DNA of 64,000 nucleotides from the NCBI GenBank assembly GCA_031553915.1, contig JAVBKT010000002.1:248001-312000 (forward strand), given 5' to 3'. A program made the translations under genes and the position numbers. The notes beneath the pieces are model-generated. The model saw only the letters and a list, made by a program, of their open reading frames with translations. It did no database searches and was not told the DNA's origin. Position 1 is the first letter of the stretch. Every line of letters begins with the position of its first letter. This document shows, in pieces, positions 16,236-23,765 of the stretch. The DNA comes from HGM13862 sp031553915. GTDB lineage: Bacteria > Bacillota > Dehalobacteriia > UBA4068.

Positions 16236-16250
16236 TAGCCATTAGGGATG
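16236..16250 (+). repeat. Second copy of the inverted-repeat element's terminal 15-mer
   Basis: TAGCCATTAGGGATG here is identical to 634-648, the left end of the 339-bp element, and 14 of 15 bases match its right end in inverse orientation. It sits at the very start of the predicted cysK transcript. No other part of the element is present. Confidence 0.6.
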
Positions 16251-16264
16251 CGAGGTGGATAATT

Positions 16265-17194
16265 ATGAACCCAAGGACGCTGCTTGATTATATTGGCAAT
16301 ACCCCTTTGATTAAAACAGACCATTTTCTGCGTTACCTGGGCATTGATGCTGAGATATACGCAAAATATGAAGGGATGAACCCGGGCGGCAGCATCAAAG
16401 ACCGCGCTGCCCTATCTATGCTTTTATTTGCTGAAGCAAACGGCCAGATTAATCCTGATACCACCATTATTGAAGCAACCAGCGGCAATACCGGCATTGG
16501 CCTGGCGCTTATTTGTGCGCAAAGAGGCTATCCTCTCATCTTAACTATGCCGGAGAGCATGAGTATTGAGCGCCGCAACCTGCTGCGTGCAATGGGCGCG
16601 CAACTGGTGCTCACCCCCAAGGCAGCGGGCATGCAAGGCTCGGTTGATGAAGCTCTCCGCCTTGCCGCCTCCCGGCCGTCAGCCTATATTGTCTCTCAGT
16701 TTAGCAATCCGGCCAATAGCATGGCGCATTATCAAACCACTGCGCCGGAAATCTGGCAGGAGCTGGAAGGACAAATTGATATTTTGGTAGCATCCATTGG
16801 TTCCGGCGGTACTATCAGCGGCTGCGGTCATTTCTTTAAAGAACATAATCCGGCTGTACGGATAATTGGTGTGGAGCCGGCGGAAAGCCCGCTGATTAGC
16901 CAGGGTAAAGCAGGATCGCATATTATTCAGGGCATCGGCGCTAATTTTATCCCCAAAATTTTAGACCAAAGCGTGATCGATGAAATTATTACCACCAGCG
17001 GCGATGATGCGCTGGCAATGGCGCAACTTTTTGGTAAGACAGAAGGCTACCCGGTTGGCATTAGCTCCGGCGCAACGCTTGCCGCTGCTATAGATCTTGC
17101 CCAACGTGAGGAAAACAGGCATAAACGTATTGTCGCCATTTTACCGGATCGCGGCGAACGCTATATGTCAACACCACTGTTTAATTTTGAGTAA
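16265..17194 (+). CDS. cysK: Cysteine synthase-type PLP enzyme (O-acetylserine sulfhydrylase family)
   Basis: This 309-residue fold-type II PLP enzyme makes cysteine from O-acetylserine and sulfide. Evidence is YIGNTPLIKTD, the Schiff-base lysine in NPGGSIKDR, the phosphate/substrate loop EATSGNTGIGLAL, GSGGTISGCG (PLP phosphate loop) and the C-terminal GISSGATLAAA. The start ATG 16265 has AGGTGG seven bases upstream; an upstream in-frame start would overlap the promoter. The final step of cysteine synthesis is likely, but CysM, cystathionine beta-synthase-like or other beta-replacing enzymes of this family cannot be excluded. The 5' leader begins with the element 15-mer. Confidence 0.88.
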   Translation: MNPRTLLDYIGNTPLIKTDHFLRYLGIDAEIYAKYEGMNPGGSIKDRAALSMLLFAEANGQINPDTTIIEATSGNTGIGLALICAQRGYPLILTMPESMSIERRNLLRAMGAQLVLTPKAAGMQGSVDEALRLAASRPSAYIVSQFSNPANSMAHYQTTAPEIWQELEGQIDILVASIGSGGTISGCGHFFKEHNPAVRIIGVEPAESPLISQGKAGSHIIQGIGANFIPKILDQSVIDEIITTSGDDALAMAQLFGKTEGYPVGISSGATLAAAIDLAQREENRHKRIVAILPDRGERYMSTPLFNFE

Positions 17195-17607
17195 TATTTT
17201 GCCCAAAAAAGATTAGCCTGTATTATAATACTAATCAAAAATACTTTTAATACCTTAGCCATAACCAAATTAATAAAATTTATATTAATGGTTGTACATT
17301 TGGCTGATTATGGCCTATAATGTAAATATAAATTTTTTTTTATTGTTTGTTTACATTATCTGTTTTCTACAGTATAATTGTATTATTATGTAATTATTTT
17401 TTTGCACATGTGTAAAGATGTAGCAAGCAGATAAAAGCAATACCAAACTGCATACACGATATTATTATCTACCCCATTATCAGCGCTGTGTTTACAGCGT
17501 GCATTGTTTTGCCTGCCACCAGATTTATGCTTTTAATTTTTATTGCTGTTTTTAGGAGTTTGTTTATATTGATCAGCAGTATTTATCAAAAGAAAGGCTG
17601 GAGTCAA
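17195..17607. other. AT-rich regulatory stretch upstream of the HD-GYP response regulator
   Basis: No gene is apparent. The left half holds overlapping inverted repeats (AACC..ATTAATA at 17263-17275 with TATTAAT.GGTT at 17283-17293; GCCATAA near 17259 with TTATGGC near 17308). The right half holds a near-consensus promoter (17350-17378) and a long untranslated leader of about 220 bases. I compared the leader with cyclic-di-GMP riboswitch landmarks and saw no match. Confidence 0.5.
17350..17378 (+). promoter_or_regulatory. Sigma-A-type promoter of the response regulator gene
   Basis: TTTACA (17350-17355), 17 bases, TATAAT (17373-17378). The predicted start near 17385 leaves an unusually long 5' leader. 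A weaker TTGTAC/TATAAT pair (18-base spacing) lies just upstream, ending near 17320. Confidence 0.65.
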
Positions 17608-18681
17608 TTGAACCAAGAAAAAAACAAACTGCTTGTTGTTGATGATATTGCCATCAACCGCATGCTTTTACGGGATCTTTTTGACGAGAGCTATGAAGTT
17701 CTCGAGGCTGACAATGGCGAAGAAGCATTGGCTTTAATCTCCGAATATGGTGAGCAAATTGCGATTGTCTTGCTTGATCTTGTAATGCCGAAGATGGATG
17801 GCTTTGCCGTCTTAAAAGCAATGAGAGACAGCGGACTGATAAATCAGCTTCCGGTAATTTTGATTACCAGTGAATCTGATGACGATAAGGTTCTTTCCAG
17901 CTATGAGCTTGGCATTTCTGATCTGATTGCCAAACCCTTTAATCCGGATATTGTCCAGCGCAGGGTAAACAACGTTATTGACCTCTATTCCCATAAAAAC
18001 TTCCTTGAAGAAAAACTGGAAGAGCAAAAAGAAATTCTGGCTAACCAGGATAAACGCCTCAAGCAAATCAATCTATTTCTGGTAGATGCGCTTGCCACCA
18101 CAGTAGAATTCAGGGATAGCGAATCCGGCGGACATATCAAAAGGATCAGTCTCCTCACCAAAATATTTATGGAGATGGTCAATGACGAATATAAGCTTTC
18201 CGATGAAAAAATTGAAGCAATAGCTAACACAGCTGTTTTGCACGATATTGGTAAGATTGGCATTCCTGATGCCATTCTCCTGAAGCCGGGGCGTCTGACT
18301 GAAGAAGAATTTGCAGTGATGAAAACGCATAGTATTCGCGGCAGTGAAATCTTAAAAAGTCTTGATTATATCCCTGATGAAGAATTTTTCCGATATGCCT
18401 ATGATATTTGCCGCCATCACCATGAACGTTGGGACGGCCGAGGCTACCCGGATGGTCTGGTTGGTGATGAAACCCCTATCTGGGCGCAGGCTACCGCTCT
18501 GGCAGATGTCTATGATGCGCTGACCAATGAGCGCGTTTATAAGAAGGCCTATGAGCATGAAGTAGCCGTGGAAATGATTTTGAATGGCGAATGCGGTATG
18601 TTTAACCCCAAGCTAATGAAAAAATTTAAAGAGATTAGCCCGCAGCTTCCCGCACGCATTAAACAATTACATAATAAATAA
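17608..18681 (+). CDS. Response regulator with HD-GYP phosphodiesterase domain (RpfG-like)
   Basis: The protein has an N-terminal CheY-like receiver (KLLVVDDIAINR; phospho-acceptor Asp57 in LLDLVMPKMDG; KPF near residue 110), a coiled-coil linker (EEKLEEQKEILANQDKRLKQ), and a complete HD-GYP domain (His212-Asp213 in HDIGKIGIP, then HHHERWDGRGYPDGL with GYP at 279-281). HD-GYP domains of this type hydrolyse cyclic di-GMP. I chose TTG 17608, preceded by GGAG and directly before the receiver, giving 357 residues; the frame is open upstream to 17488 but that part is hydrophobic and not receiver-like. An Hpt protein and a hybrid kinase lie just downstream, suggesting one phosphorelay. Loss of the phospho-acceptor is not seen. 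Confidence 0.92.
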   Translation: MNQEKNKLLVVDDIAINRMLLRDLFDESYEVLEADNGEEALALISEYGEQIAIVLLDLVMPKMDGFAVLKAMRDSGLINQLPVILITSESDDDKVLSSYELGISDLIAKPFNPDIVQRRVNNVIDLYSHKNFLEEKLEEQKEILANQDKRLKQINLFLVDALATTVEFRDSESGGHIKRISLLTKIFMEMVNDEYKLSDEKIEAIANTAVLHDIGKIGIPDAILLKPGRLTEEEFAVMKTHSIRGSEILKSLDYIPDEEFFRYAYDICRHHHERWDGRGYPDGLVGDETPIWAQATALADVYDALTNERVYKKAYEHEVAVEMILNGECGMFNPKLMKKFKEISPQLPARIKQLHNK

Positions 18682-18725
18682 AGAATAAGCGCCGGGGATT
18701 CCCGGCGCTTATTCTTTATTTATTT
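18680..18725. terminator. Bidirectional terminator between HD-GYP and Hpt genes
   Basis: A perfect 17-bp stem (AAAGAATAAGCGCCGGG with its complement, loop GATT) is flanked by A residues on one side and T residues on the other. It serves the plus-strand HD-GYP gene and the converging minus-strand Hpt gene. Confidence 0.9.
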
Positions 18726-18748
18726 TTAGCTATACTTTTTAGCAATAT

Positions 18749-19087
18749 TTATTGATTAAATATAGCCTTGACCGTATCACATGTCGCCTCGAAGATGCGC
18801 CAAAACGACTCCGCGGTCTCGCTATTATATGTTCCCTGTTTCAGCTCCTGATTGAAGTCAGTCGCAACCTCGTATAATGCCAGTAAAGATAAATTGCCGG
18901 CCACCCCTTTAATAGCATGAGAAAGATTAGCTGCCTCAGCATAATCATTGGCCGCTAAAGCCAGGGATAGTTTTTGCGGTTCTTCGCTATCCAAAAACAT
19001 TTTTAACATCATCAAAAGCAACTTTTCATTATTTCTAATGCGCTGCAAAGCGCTTTCTTTATCAAAATACTTTTCTGAATAGCTCAT
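18749..19087 (-). CDS. Stand-alone histidine phosphotransfer (Hpt) protein
   Basis: A 112-residue all-helical protein with the Hpt core NLSHAIKGVAGNLSL, where His57 is the expected phosphorylation site, preceded by KLLLMMLKMFLDS (helix B) and followed by LALYEVATDFNQELKQG. Hpt proteins relay phosphate between the receiver of a hybrid kinase and a final response regulator. Exactly those two partners flank it (hybrid kinase 19.5 kb, HD-GYP regulator 17.6 kb). The start ATG 19087 follows GGAGG; upstream in-frame sequence lacks a ribosome-binding site. It is transcribed opposite to both partners. Confidence 0.88.
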   Translation of the reverse strand: MSYSEKYFDKESALQRIRNNEKLLLMMLKMFLDSEEPQKLSLALAANDYAEAANLSHAIKGVAGNLSLLALYEVATDFNQELKQGTYNSETAESFWRIFEATCDTVKAIFNQ

Positions 19088-19340
19088 GCTTTTCCTCCGC
19101 AGTTTGATATTTAATATTGTACTACGATACAAATAAAAAATCCAGTAGCAAATAAATCTCCTTGCGTATAACATAATCTTTTACCATAATCGTTCAGCAA
19201 ACATGTCGCTACTATATTATTAGTGCGCTTTGTCTGCTGTTTGCTATTAAACAGCCATAATATCATCCTTTGGCTATTTTAAATTTATTTACTTTTTGGA
19301 GATATTGCCTAAAAGAAAGAGCCATTATGTCTGAATAAAC

Positions 19341-19369
19341 TTGAAAAATTGGTCATCTTCGATTATAAT
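19341..19369 (+). promoter_or_regulatory. Sigma-A-type promoter of the hybrid histidine kinase
   Basis: TTGAAA (19341-19346), 17 bases, TATAAT (19364-19369). The roughly 135-base leader that follows contains two small hairpins: CTGGCAA/TTGCCAG around 19391-19420 and GGATC/GATCC around 19447-19464. The rest of the 425-base gap (19088-19512) between the divergent Hpt and kinase genes shows no gene. Confidence 0.65.
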
Positions 19370-19512
19370 AATTGGAGGTAAATATCGTTACTGGCAAGCG
19401 ATTTTGTAAGTTGCCAGAGCAGCATAAGCTACAATTTTTTTTGTCCGGATCTTGAGGCTGATCCGCTGCCATATTGCTATTAGATTAATATGAAATAATT
19501 GGGGATTAATCT

Positions 19513-21879
19513 ATGAGATTCAAGAGCATTACCTCACGCATAATTTTAGCTGTTATGCCCATAATCGTGCTGGTAACAATACTAACAATCGGCATAAGCC
19601 ATAATATTATGAGCAAACAAGTAGATGCCCAGTTTAATGAGCGCATGGTCGAAAGCATTGCCGCTGCGGAACTGAGTATTGACGCAGAGCTGATGATGAA
19701 TGCAAATATTGCGCGCAGCCTTGCCATCTATGCGGAAAGCTGTAGCCTTGAATCTATTGACAATGGTGAGCTTGTTAATTTTTTAATCTATAGCATCCTC
19801 TCGAACCTCAATACAGTTGGCGGGGGGATTTGGTTTGAGCCCTACTCCTTGTATCAAGACCAGCAGTATTTCGGGCCTTATGTATATATCAATAACGATG
19901 AGGCTTTTTATACTGAAGATTATGCCGGCACAGTGGATTATCATAGCCAGGAATGGTATACCAAGGGCAAAGCCTCCGGGCCGGAAATTGTTTGGTCCGG
20001 GGTTTATTATGACCTGGTAGCTGATGTGTTGATGATTACAGCCACACAGCCTTTTTATGCCGATGGCGGGTCCTTTCTCGGAGTAGCAACAGCAGATATG
20101 GCTATGACCGATATTAAAAAAATAGCTGCGGATATCTCCGTGGGAGAAACAGGCCGCGCCTTTATCTTGGGTGATAAAGGTGAATATATTACTTTTTTTG
20201 ATGACAGCAAAAATATTGATTTACTGATCAGCGAAGATGAAGATCCGGAGCTGGTGCAGCTGGGAGAATATATTTTAAGTCATGAAAGCGGCTCTACTTC
20301 TGTCAATTGGAACGGCGCTGACTGCCGCGTTTTTTTTACCACAATCGCAGAAACCGGATGGCATCTGGTGATGATTATAGATACGGCCGAGGTCGGTCAT
20401 TCTACCAACAGCATAGTGCTATCTCTGGCGCATATTCCGCTGGTCGGCCTGATTGTAATTACCTTCTTTATCAGCTTGACCGCACGTTACCTGCGGCGGG
20501 TTACCAGCAAGGTAAATCATTTTGCCGACAAAGCCGCATCAGGAGATCTGCGTGAACGGATTACCATTACCGAGCATGATGAGTTCGGCGTCATGGAGGA
20601 CCGCCTCAACAAAATGATGGACAATATGGCGGAAATGACCGCGCAATCTAACCAGGCTGCGCTGTTGGCGCAGGCTGCCAATCAAGCCAAAACAAATTTC
20701 CTCTCGAAGATGAGCCATGAGATGCGCACGCCCATGAATGCCATCATCGGCATGGTGCAGGTGGCGCAGCAATCAGATGATGAAGAAAGACGGTCTGATT
20801 GCCTGAAGAAGATCAATGTCGCCTCCAAAAATCTGCTGGCGCTGATTAATGACGTTTTGGATATGGCCAAAATTGAAGCGAATAAGATGAACCTGGAGTC
20901 GGTCGGGTTTTCTGTTCGGGGAGTGTTTGACGATATCATTGATATCTTCTGCATGCGCATCAATGAAAAAAACCTCACCTTCTCCGCTGATGTTGAGGAC
21001 TCTGTTCCTGATATTATCTGGTCTGACCAGTTCCGCTATCAGCAAGTGGTGACGAATCTGCTCAGCAATGCCGTCAAATTTACCCCCGACGGCAAGAAAA
21101 TTACCATTAACGCCAAAGTGGTGGCGGAGACAGAAACGACCATAACGCTGGAAACCACGGTAACAGACACGGGCATCGGTATTGCTCCGGACGCGATGAG
21201 AACACTTTTCACCTCTTTTGAGCAGGCAGATAGCAGCATTTCACGCAGATATGGCGGCACCGGCCTGGGGCTGACCATTAGCAAGAACCTGGTGGAGCTG
21301 ATGGGCGGAGAAATCAGCTGCTCTTCTGAAGAGCACTTTGGCAGCGCCTTCACCTTCACTATTGTCGCCGAAAAGAGCGGAGAGGGTGAAGAGAAAAAGA
21401 GGACAAAAACGCCGCAAGACCGCATTTATGACTTTACAGGCATACATTTATTACTGGTTGAGGATATTGAGATCAACCGCGAAATCGTAGCGGCTTTATT
21501 GGAAAACACAGGCATTGCCATAGACTATGCGGTAAACGGCATCCAGGCTTGCAAGCTGTTTGCTATTGACCCGGAAAAATACGATCTCATCTTTATGGAT
21601 ATCCAAATGCCCTTAATGGACGGCTTAACCGCGACCCAAAAAATCCGCAAAACAACAGAAGGCAAAACCGTGCCGATTATTGCAATGAGCGCAAATGCTT
21701 TCCAGGAGGATGTCGAAACCAGCTTGCAGGCTGGTATGAACGGGCATATGGCCAAGCCGATTGATGTCAACATTATGCTGGAGACAATTTATACCTATGC
21801 GGTAAACAAACCAGAGCCGGATACGGGCAAAGATATTGCTGATCTTCCGGCTGCTGCGGATGATGAGGAACAAAAATAG
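19513..21879 (+). CDS. Hybrid sensor histidine kinase (Cache - HAMP - HisKA - HATPase - receiver)
   Basis: The 788-residue membrane kinase has a first helix at about residues 8-30 and an extracytoplasmic double-Cache-type sensor to about 290 (WYTKGKASGPEIVWSGVYYD; ATQPFYADGGSFLGVATADM is typical). A second helix (about 297-320) and HAMP to about 372 follow. The dimerisation/phospho-acceptor segment is FLSKMSHEMRTPMNAIIGM, with His402. The ATPase domain shows an N box, DTGIGIAPD and GGTGLGLTISKNL. A C-terminal receiver carries Asp696 in FMDIQMPLMDG. Because it ends in a receiver and has no Hpt domain, it needs a separate Hpt protein such as the one at 18.75 kb. The ligand is unknown; Cache domains usually bind small organic molecules. 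Confidence 0.95.
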   Translation: MRFKSITSRIILAVMPIIVLVTILTIGISHNIMSKQVDAQFNERMVESIAAAELSIDAELMMNANIARSLAIYAESCSLESIDNGELVNFLIYSILSNLNTVGGGIWFEPYSLYQDQQYFGPYVYINNDEAFYTEDYAGTVDYHSQEWYTKGKASGPEIVWSGVYYDLVADVLMITATQPFYADGGSFLGVATADMAMTDIKKIAADISVGETGRAFILGDKGEYITFFDDSKNIDLLISEDEDPELVQLGEYILSHESGSTSVNWNGADCRVFFTTIAETGWHLVMIIDTAEVGHSTNSIVLSLAHIPLVGLIVITFFISLTARYLRRVTSKVNHFADKAASGDLRERITITEHDEFGVMEDRLNKMMDNMAEMTAQSNQAALLAQAANQAKTNFLSKMSHEMRTPMNAIIGMVQVAQQSDDEERRSDCLKKINVASKNLLALINDVLDMAKIEANKMNLESVGFSVRGVFDDIIDIFCMRINEKNLTFSADVEDSVPDIIWSDQFRYQQVVTNLLSNAVKFTPDGKKITINAKVVAETETTITLETTVTDTGIGIAPDAMRTLFTSFEQADSSISRRYGGTGLGLTISKNLVELMGGEISCSSEEHFGSAFTFTIVAEKSGEGEEKKRTKTPQDRIYDFTGIHLLLVEDIEINREIVAALLENTGIAIDYAVNGIQACKLFAIDPEKYDLIFMDIQMPLMDGLTATQKIRKTTEGKTVPIIAMSANAFQEDVETSLQAGMNGHMAKPIDVNIMLETIYTYAVNKPEPDTGKDIADLPAAADDEEQK

Positions 21880-21927
21880 CTATAGCTCAAACAGCAACGG
21901 TCTGCCTTCCTAATGGCCATGTCTTCG

Positions 21928-21956
21928 TTGACAAGAAACCCCGGCTATGATATCAT
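21928..21956 (+). promoter_or_regulatory. Promoter of tRNA-Val(CAC)
   Basis: TTGACA (21928-21933), 17 bases, TATCAT (21951-21956), ending 16 bases before the mature tRNA. Confidence 0.7.
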
Positions 21957-21972
21957 AATTCTCGTGGGAAAT

Positions 21973-22047
21973 GGGTGTATAGCTCAGGGGGAGAGCGCTT
22001 GACTCACATTCAAGAGGCCGCTGGTTCGAAACCAGCTACGCCCACCA
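21973..22047 (+). tRNA. tRNA-Val (anticodon CAC)
   Basis: The acceptor GGGTGTA/TACGCCC has an encoded CCA. The anticodon arm CTTGA-CTCACAT-TCAAG gives CAC (codon GTG). The T arm CTGGTTCGAAACCAG is canonical. It has its own promoter and terminator. Confidence 0.93.
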
Positions 22048-22049
22048 AA

Positions 22050-22093
22050 AAAGAACCAGCTAGATAGCATTATCTACTGGTTCTTTCCTCTTT
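22050..22093 (+). terminator. Terminator after tRNA-Val
   Basis: AAAGAACCAG/CTGGTTCTTT with an inner TAGATA/TATCTA stem and loop GCAT lies three bases after the CCA. The tail is T-rich and merges into the polypyrimidine tract. Confidence 0.8.
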
Positions 22094-22216
22094 CCTCCGT
22101 CTGCCCTGCTCTTTTCTCTTTTCTCTTTCTTCCGTCTTCCGACTTCTGCCTTCCGGCCTCCGTCCTCTTTCCTCCGACTTCCGTCCTCCGACTTCCGTCC
22201 TCCGTCCCCCGCCCTC
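22087..22216. repeat. Polypyrimidine/polypurine degenerate microsatellite
   Basis: About 130 bases are almost pure pyrimidine on the plus strand with scattered G, made of degenerate units such as CCTCCGACTTCCGT, CTTCCGTCCTCCG and TTTTCTC. The unit CTCCGACTTCCGTC occurs twice in perfect tandem near 22170-22205. It fills the space between the tRNA-Val terminator and the 3' end of the fur-family gene. A frame open on the minus strand encodes only an Arg/Lys/Gly-rich repeat and is not a credible gene. The function is unknown. Such tracts form by slippage and could adopt triplex DNA. Confidence 0.8.
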
Positions 22217-22615
22217 TTACTTACATTTCTTGCAGCGGCCATAGAGCATGGAGCGCGAGGTGTCGATGCTAAAGCCGTGCTCCTCGTCCATATGCGAGGC
22301 CACCCGCTCCAGCAGATGGCAGGCGGCGGGCATTACTTCGCCGCAGCATTCACATTTGAGAAAAAAATCTCCCTCTCCGTCGGATGGGTCCAGATATTGA
22401 AAACGAACGCCGCTATTATCAGCGGCAATAATTTTTCTGGCTGTGCCTTCTTCTACCAGCCGTTCCAGCTGGCGGTATATTGTCGCCAAGCCAACAGGAG
22501 TAGCGGCCCTTTGACAAAAAAGAAACACTTCTTTGGCCAAAAAGCTCTGTGTGGGCTGCTCGGATAAACATTGGCGTATAATCTCTTTTTGCTTAGTTTG
22601 ATAGCCGCTGGGCAT
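22217..22615 (-). CDS. Fur-family metalloregulator (Fur/Zur/PerR type)
   Basis: A 132-residue DNA-binding repressor with an N-terminal winged helix (recognition helix within ATPVGLATIYRQLERLVEEGTARKI, the family hallmark 'ATVYR.L..L...G.i'), a dimerisation domain and two CxxC structural zinc sites (CECC and CKKC). The regulatory metal cannot be assigned from the sequence. The residue pattern HLLERVASHMDEEHGFSIDTSR fits the Fur/Zur end of the family. FeoAB at 12.6 kb would be a natural target if it senses iron. The start ATG 22615 has a strong AGGAGGAGG. The reading frame ends at the edge of the microsatellite, which may have eroded an original longer tail. Confidence 0.9.
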   Translation of the reverse strand: MPSGYQTKQKEIIRQCLSEQPTQSFLAKEVFLFCQRAATPVGLATIYRQLERLVEEGTARKIIAADNSGVRFQYLDPSDGEGDFFLKCECCGEVMPAACHLLERVASHMDEEHGFSIDTSRSMLYGRCKKCK

Positions 22616-22720
22616 CTAATCCTCCTCCTGTTGCCGCTGCTTGTTAGATAGGTTATCTCAAGCGTACCGCTAAAAAGCTCAATTGTCAAGATGCCAAGCC
22701 CAGGGATAGCATTTACCCTC

Positions 22721-22750
22721 TTGCATATTAATATATTTATATGATAAAAT
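22721..22750 (+). promoter_or_regulatory. Promoter upstream of the 28-residue ORF
   Basis: TTGCAT (22721-22726), an 18-base AT-rich spacer, TAAAAT (22745-22750), about 70 bases upstream of the small reading frame at 22819. Confidence 0.5.
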
Positions 22751-22818
22751 GAAGTATCTTTATTGCATGGCTGCTCCCGATCAAAAGCTTCTCTAGCTTG
22801 AAAAAAAGGAGTATGGAC

Positions 22819-22905
22819 ATGAAAAAACTTTCCATGCTGATTGTCTTTATCCTGGCAGTCGTCTTTTGCATTGTGCTGTTCTCGGTGCTGTCACAATCAC
22901 TATAG
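22819..22905 (+). CDS. Small membrane peptide, 28 residues
   Basis: ATG 22819 is preceded by AAAAGGAG at 7-base spacing and encodes MKKLSMLIV, a hydrophobic stretch (VFILAVVFCIVLFSVL) and a short SQSL end. It is a single predicted membrane helix with two N-terminal lysines. A promoter-like sequence lies about 70 bases upstream, and a short GGGC/GCCC hairpin with a T-rich tail (about 22983-23009) lies downstream, so it has all the parts of a small transcription unit. I do not recognise a family. It could be a regulatory membrane peptide, a toxin-like peptide or a leader peptide. Confidence 0.55.
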   Translation: MKKLSMLIVFILAVVFCIVLFSVLSQSL

Positions 22906-22981
22906 CTAACATTGTTTTGCTTTGGACAGAAATGCCTGTCTATCCAGATCAGTCTTTGCTGCGCTGATATTAGCATGATCA

Positions 22982-23138
22982 CGGGCACAAATTTTTTGCC
23001 CTTTTATTTTGCTGCTGACACAAGTTAGCCCCGCCTTTCAAGGCGGGGCTAACTTATTGTTCCATAGAAAAACCACCGTTCAGGGCAGCGGTTTTTCTCG
23101 CAGTTAAAAGATGCCGCTGACTCAAGGCGTCATCTTTT
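22982..23138. repeat. Cluster of four hairpins in the 22906-23214 intergenic gap
   Basis: In order: GGGC/GCCC with a T-rich tail (about 22983-23009); a near-perfect 34-bp palindrome AAGTTAGCCCCGCCTT-TC-complement (23022-23055) without a T run; GAAAAACC/GGTTTTTC (23067-23097); and AAAAGATG/CATCTTTT with inner GC pairs (23106-23138). The last two can terminate the converging minus-strand gene at 23215, the first the small plus-strand unit. The 34-bp palindrome is not needed for either. No gene is present in the gap. Confidence 0.65.
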
Positions 23139-23214
23139 CCCCCCTTTCTGTGTTAATAGGAACTTTTATAAAATCACAATCTTTTTATCGCTATTCTTAT
23201 TGCTTCCGCTCGGT

Positions 23215-23673
23215 TTAATAATACTTTTCATTGCTGGCGAGAGAAGCAGTTTCGCCGTTAACATTGACGGTTACATAACTGCGGTAATAAAAGCCGGAAT
23301 CAAGATTGCTATATGTACCTGTAACCGTCAATTTGTTGACATTGTCTTTAACATCGCTCCAGTTAGTAACATTGCTCCAGGTGGAAGAATTGGCGGGTCT
23401 TTTTTGCAGCCGCACTGTCATGCTGATACGGGTCAGATCATAGGACGTAACAGTTCCCTTGCAGGTGGCAGTTCCGCCGCTGATAGTTATCGATGCAATT
23501 ACATCACTAATGTTTGCCCACATAATGCCGATGCCAGAGTCAGCAGACTGCACCACTGCTGATTGATCAATGTCAATATCCGGCTCCGGCGCCAAATCAA
23601 AAGCCATGGCTGTGGCCGCAAAGACACAGATCAAAACCAACGCTGTAACAAAAACTAGCAAACCTCTTTTCAT
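23215..23673 (-). CDS. Small exported protein of unknown function
   Basis: A 152-residue protein with a clear signal peptide (MKRGLLVFVTALVLICVFAATAMA) and a mature part rich in beta-strand patterns: ISDVIASITISGGTATCKG, SMTVRLQKRPANSSTWSNVTNW, then SGFYYRSYVTVNVNGE. The layout resembles short secreted beta-sandwich proteins common in Clostridia, often beside sigma/anti-sigma pairs, but I assign no function. Start ATG 23673 follows GGAGGAG. It lies downstream of, and in the same direction as, an ECF sigma and its anti-sigma, 92 bases after the latter, so it may belong to that regulon. Confidence 0.75.
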   Translation of the reverse strand: MKRGLLVFVTALVLICVFAATAMAFDLAPEPDIDIDQSAVVQSADSGIGIMWANISDVIASITISGGTATCKGTVTSYDLTRISMTVRLQKRPANSSTWSNVTNWSDVKDNVNKLTVTGTYSNLDSGFYYRSYVTVNVNGETASLASNEKYY

Positions 23674-23765
23674 ATCTTTCTCCTCCATCATATATTTTGG
23701 CATTATTATGCCTAAACATTAATACTATTAAAAGAGGATTTTGTTACAGATTTTGTTAAATTTTT

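Noticed and set aside
17380..17607. Cyclic-di-GMP riboswitch before the HD-GYP gene
   Set aside because: The long leader made it attractive, but I found neither the GEMM-I core motifs nor the tetraloop/receptor pairs.
22060..22242. Minus-strand open frame over the microsatellite, Arg/Lys/Gly-rich
   Set aside because: It is only a translation of the purine repeat, overlaps the end of the fur-family gene and has no ribosome-binding site.
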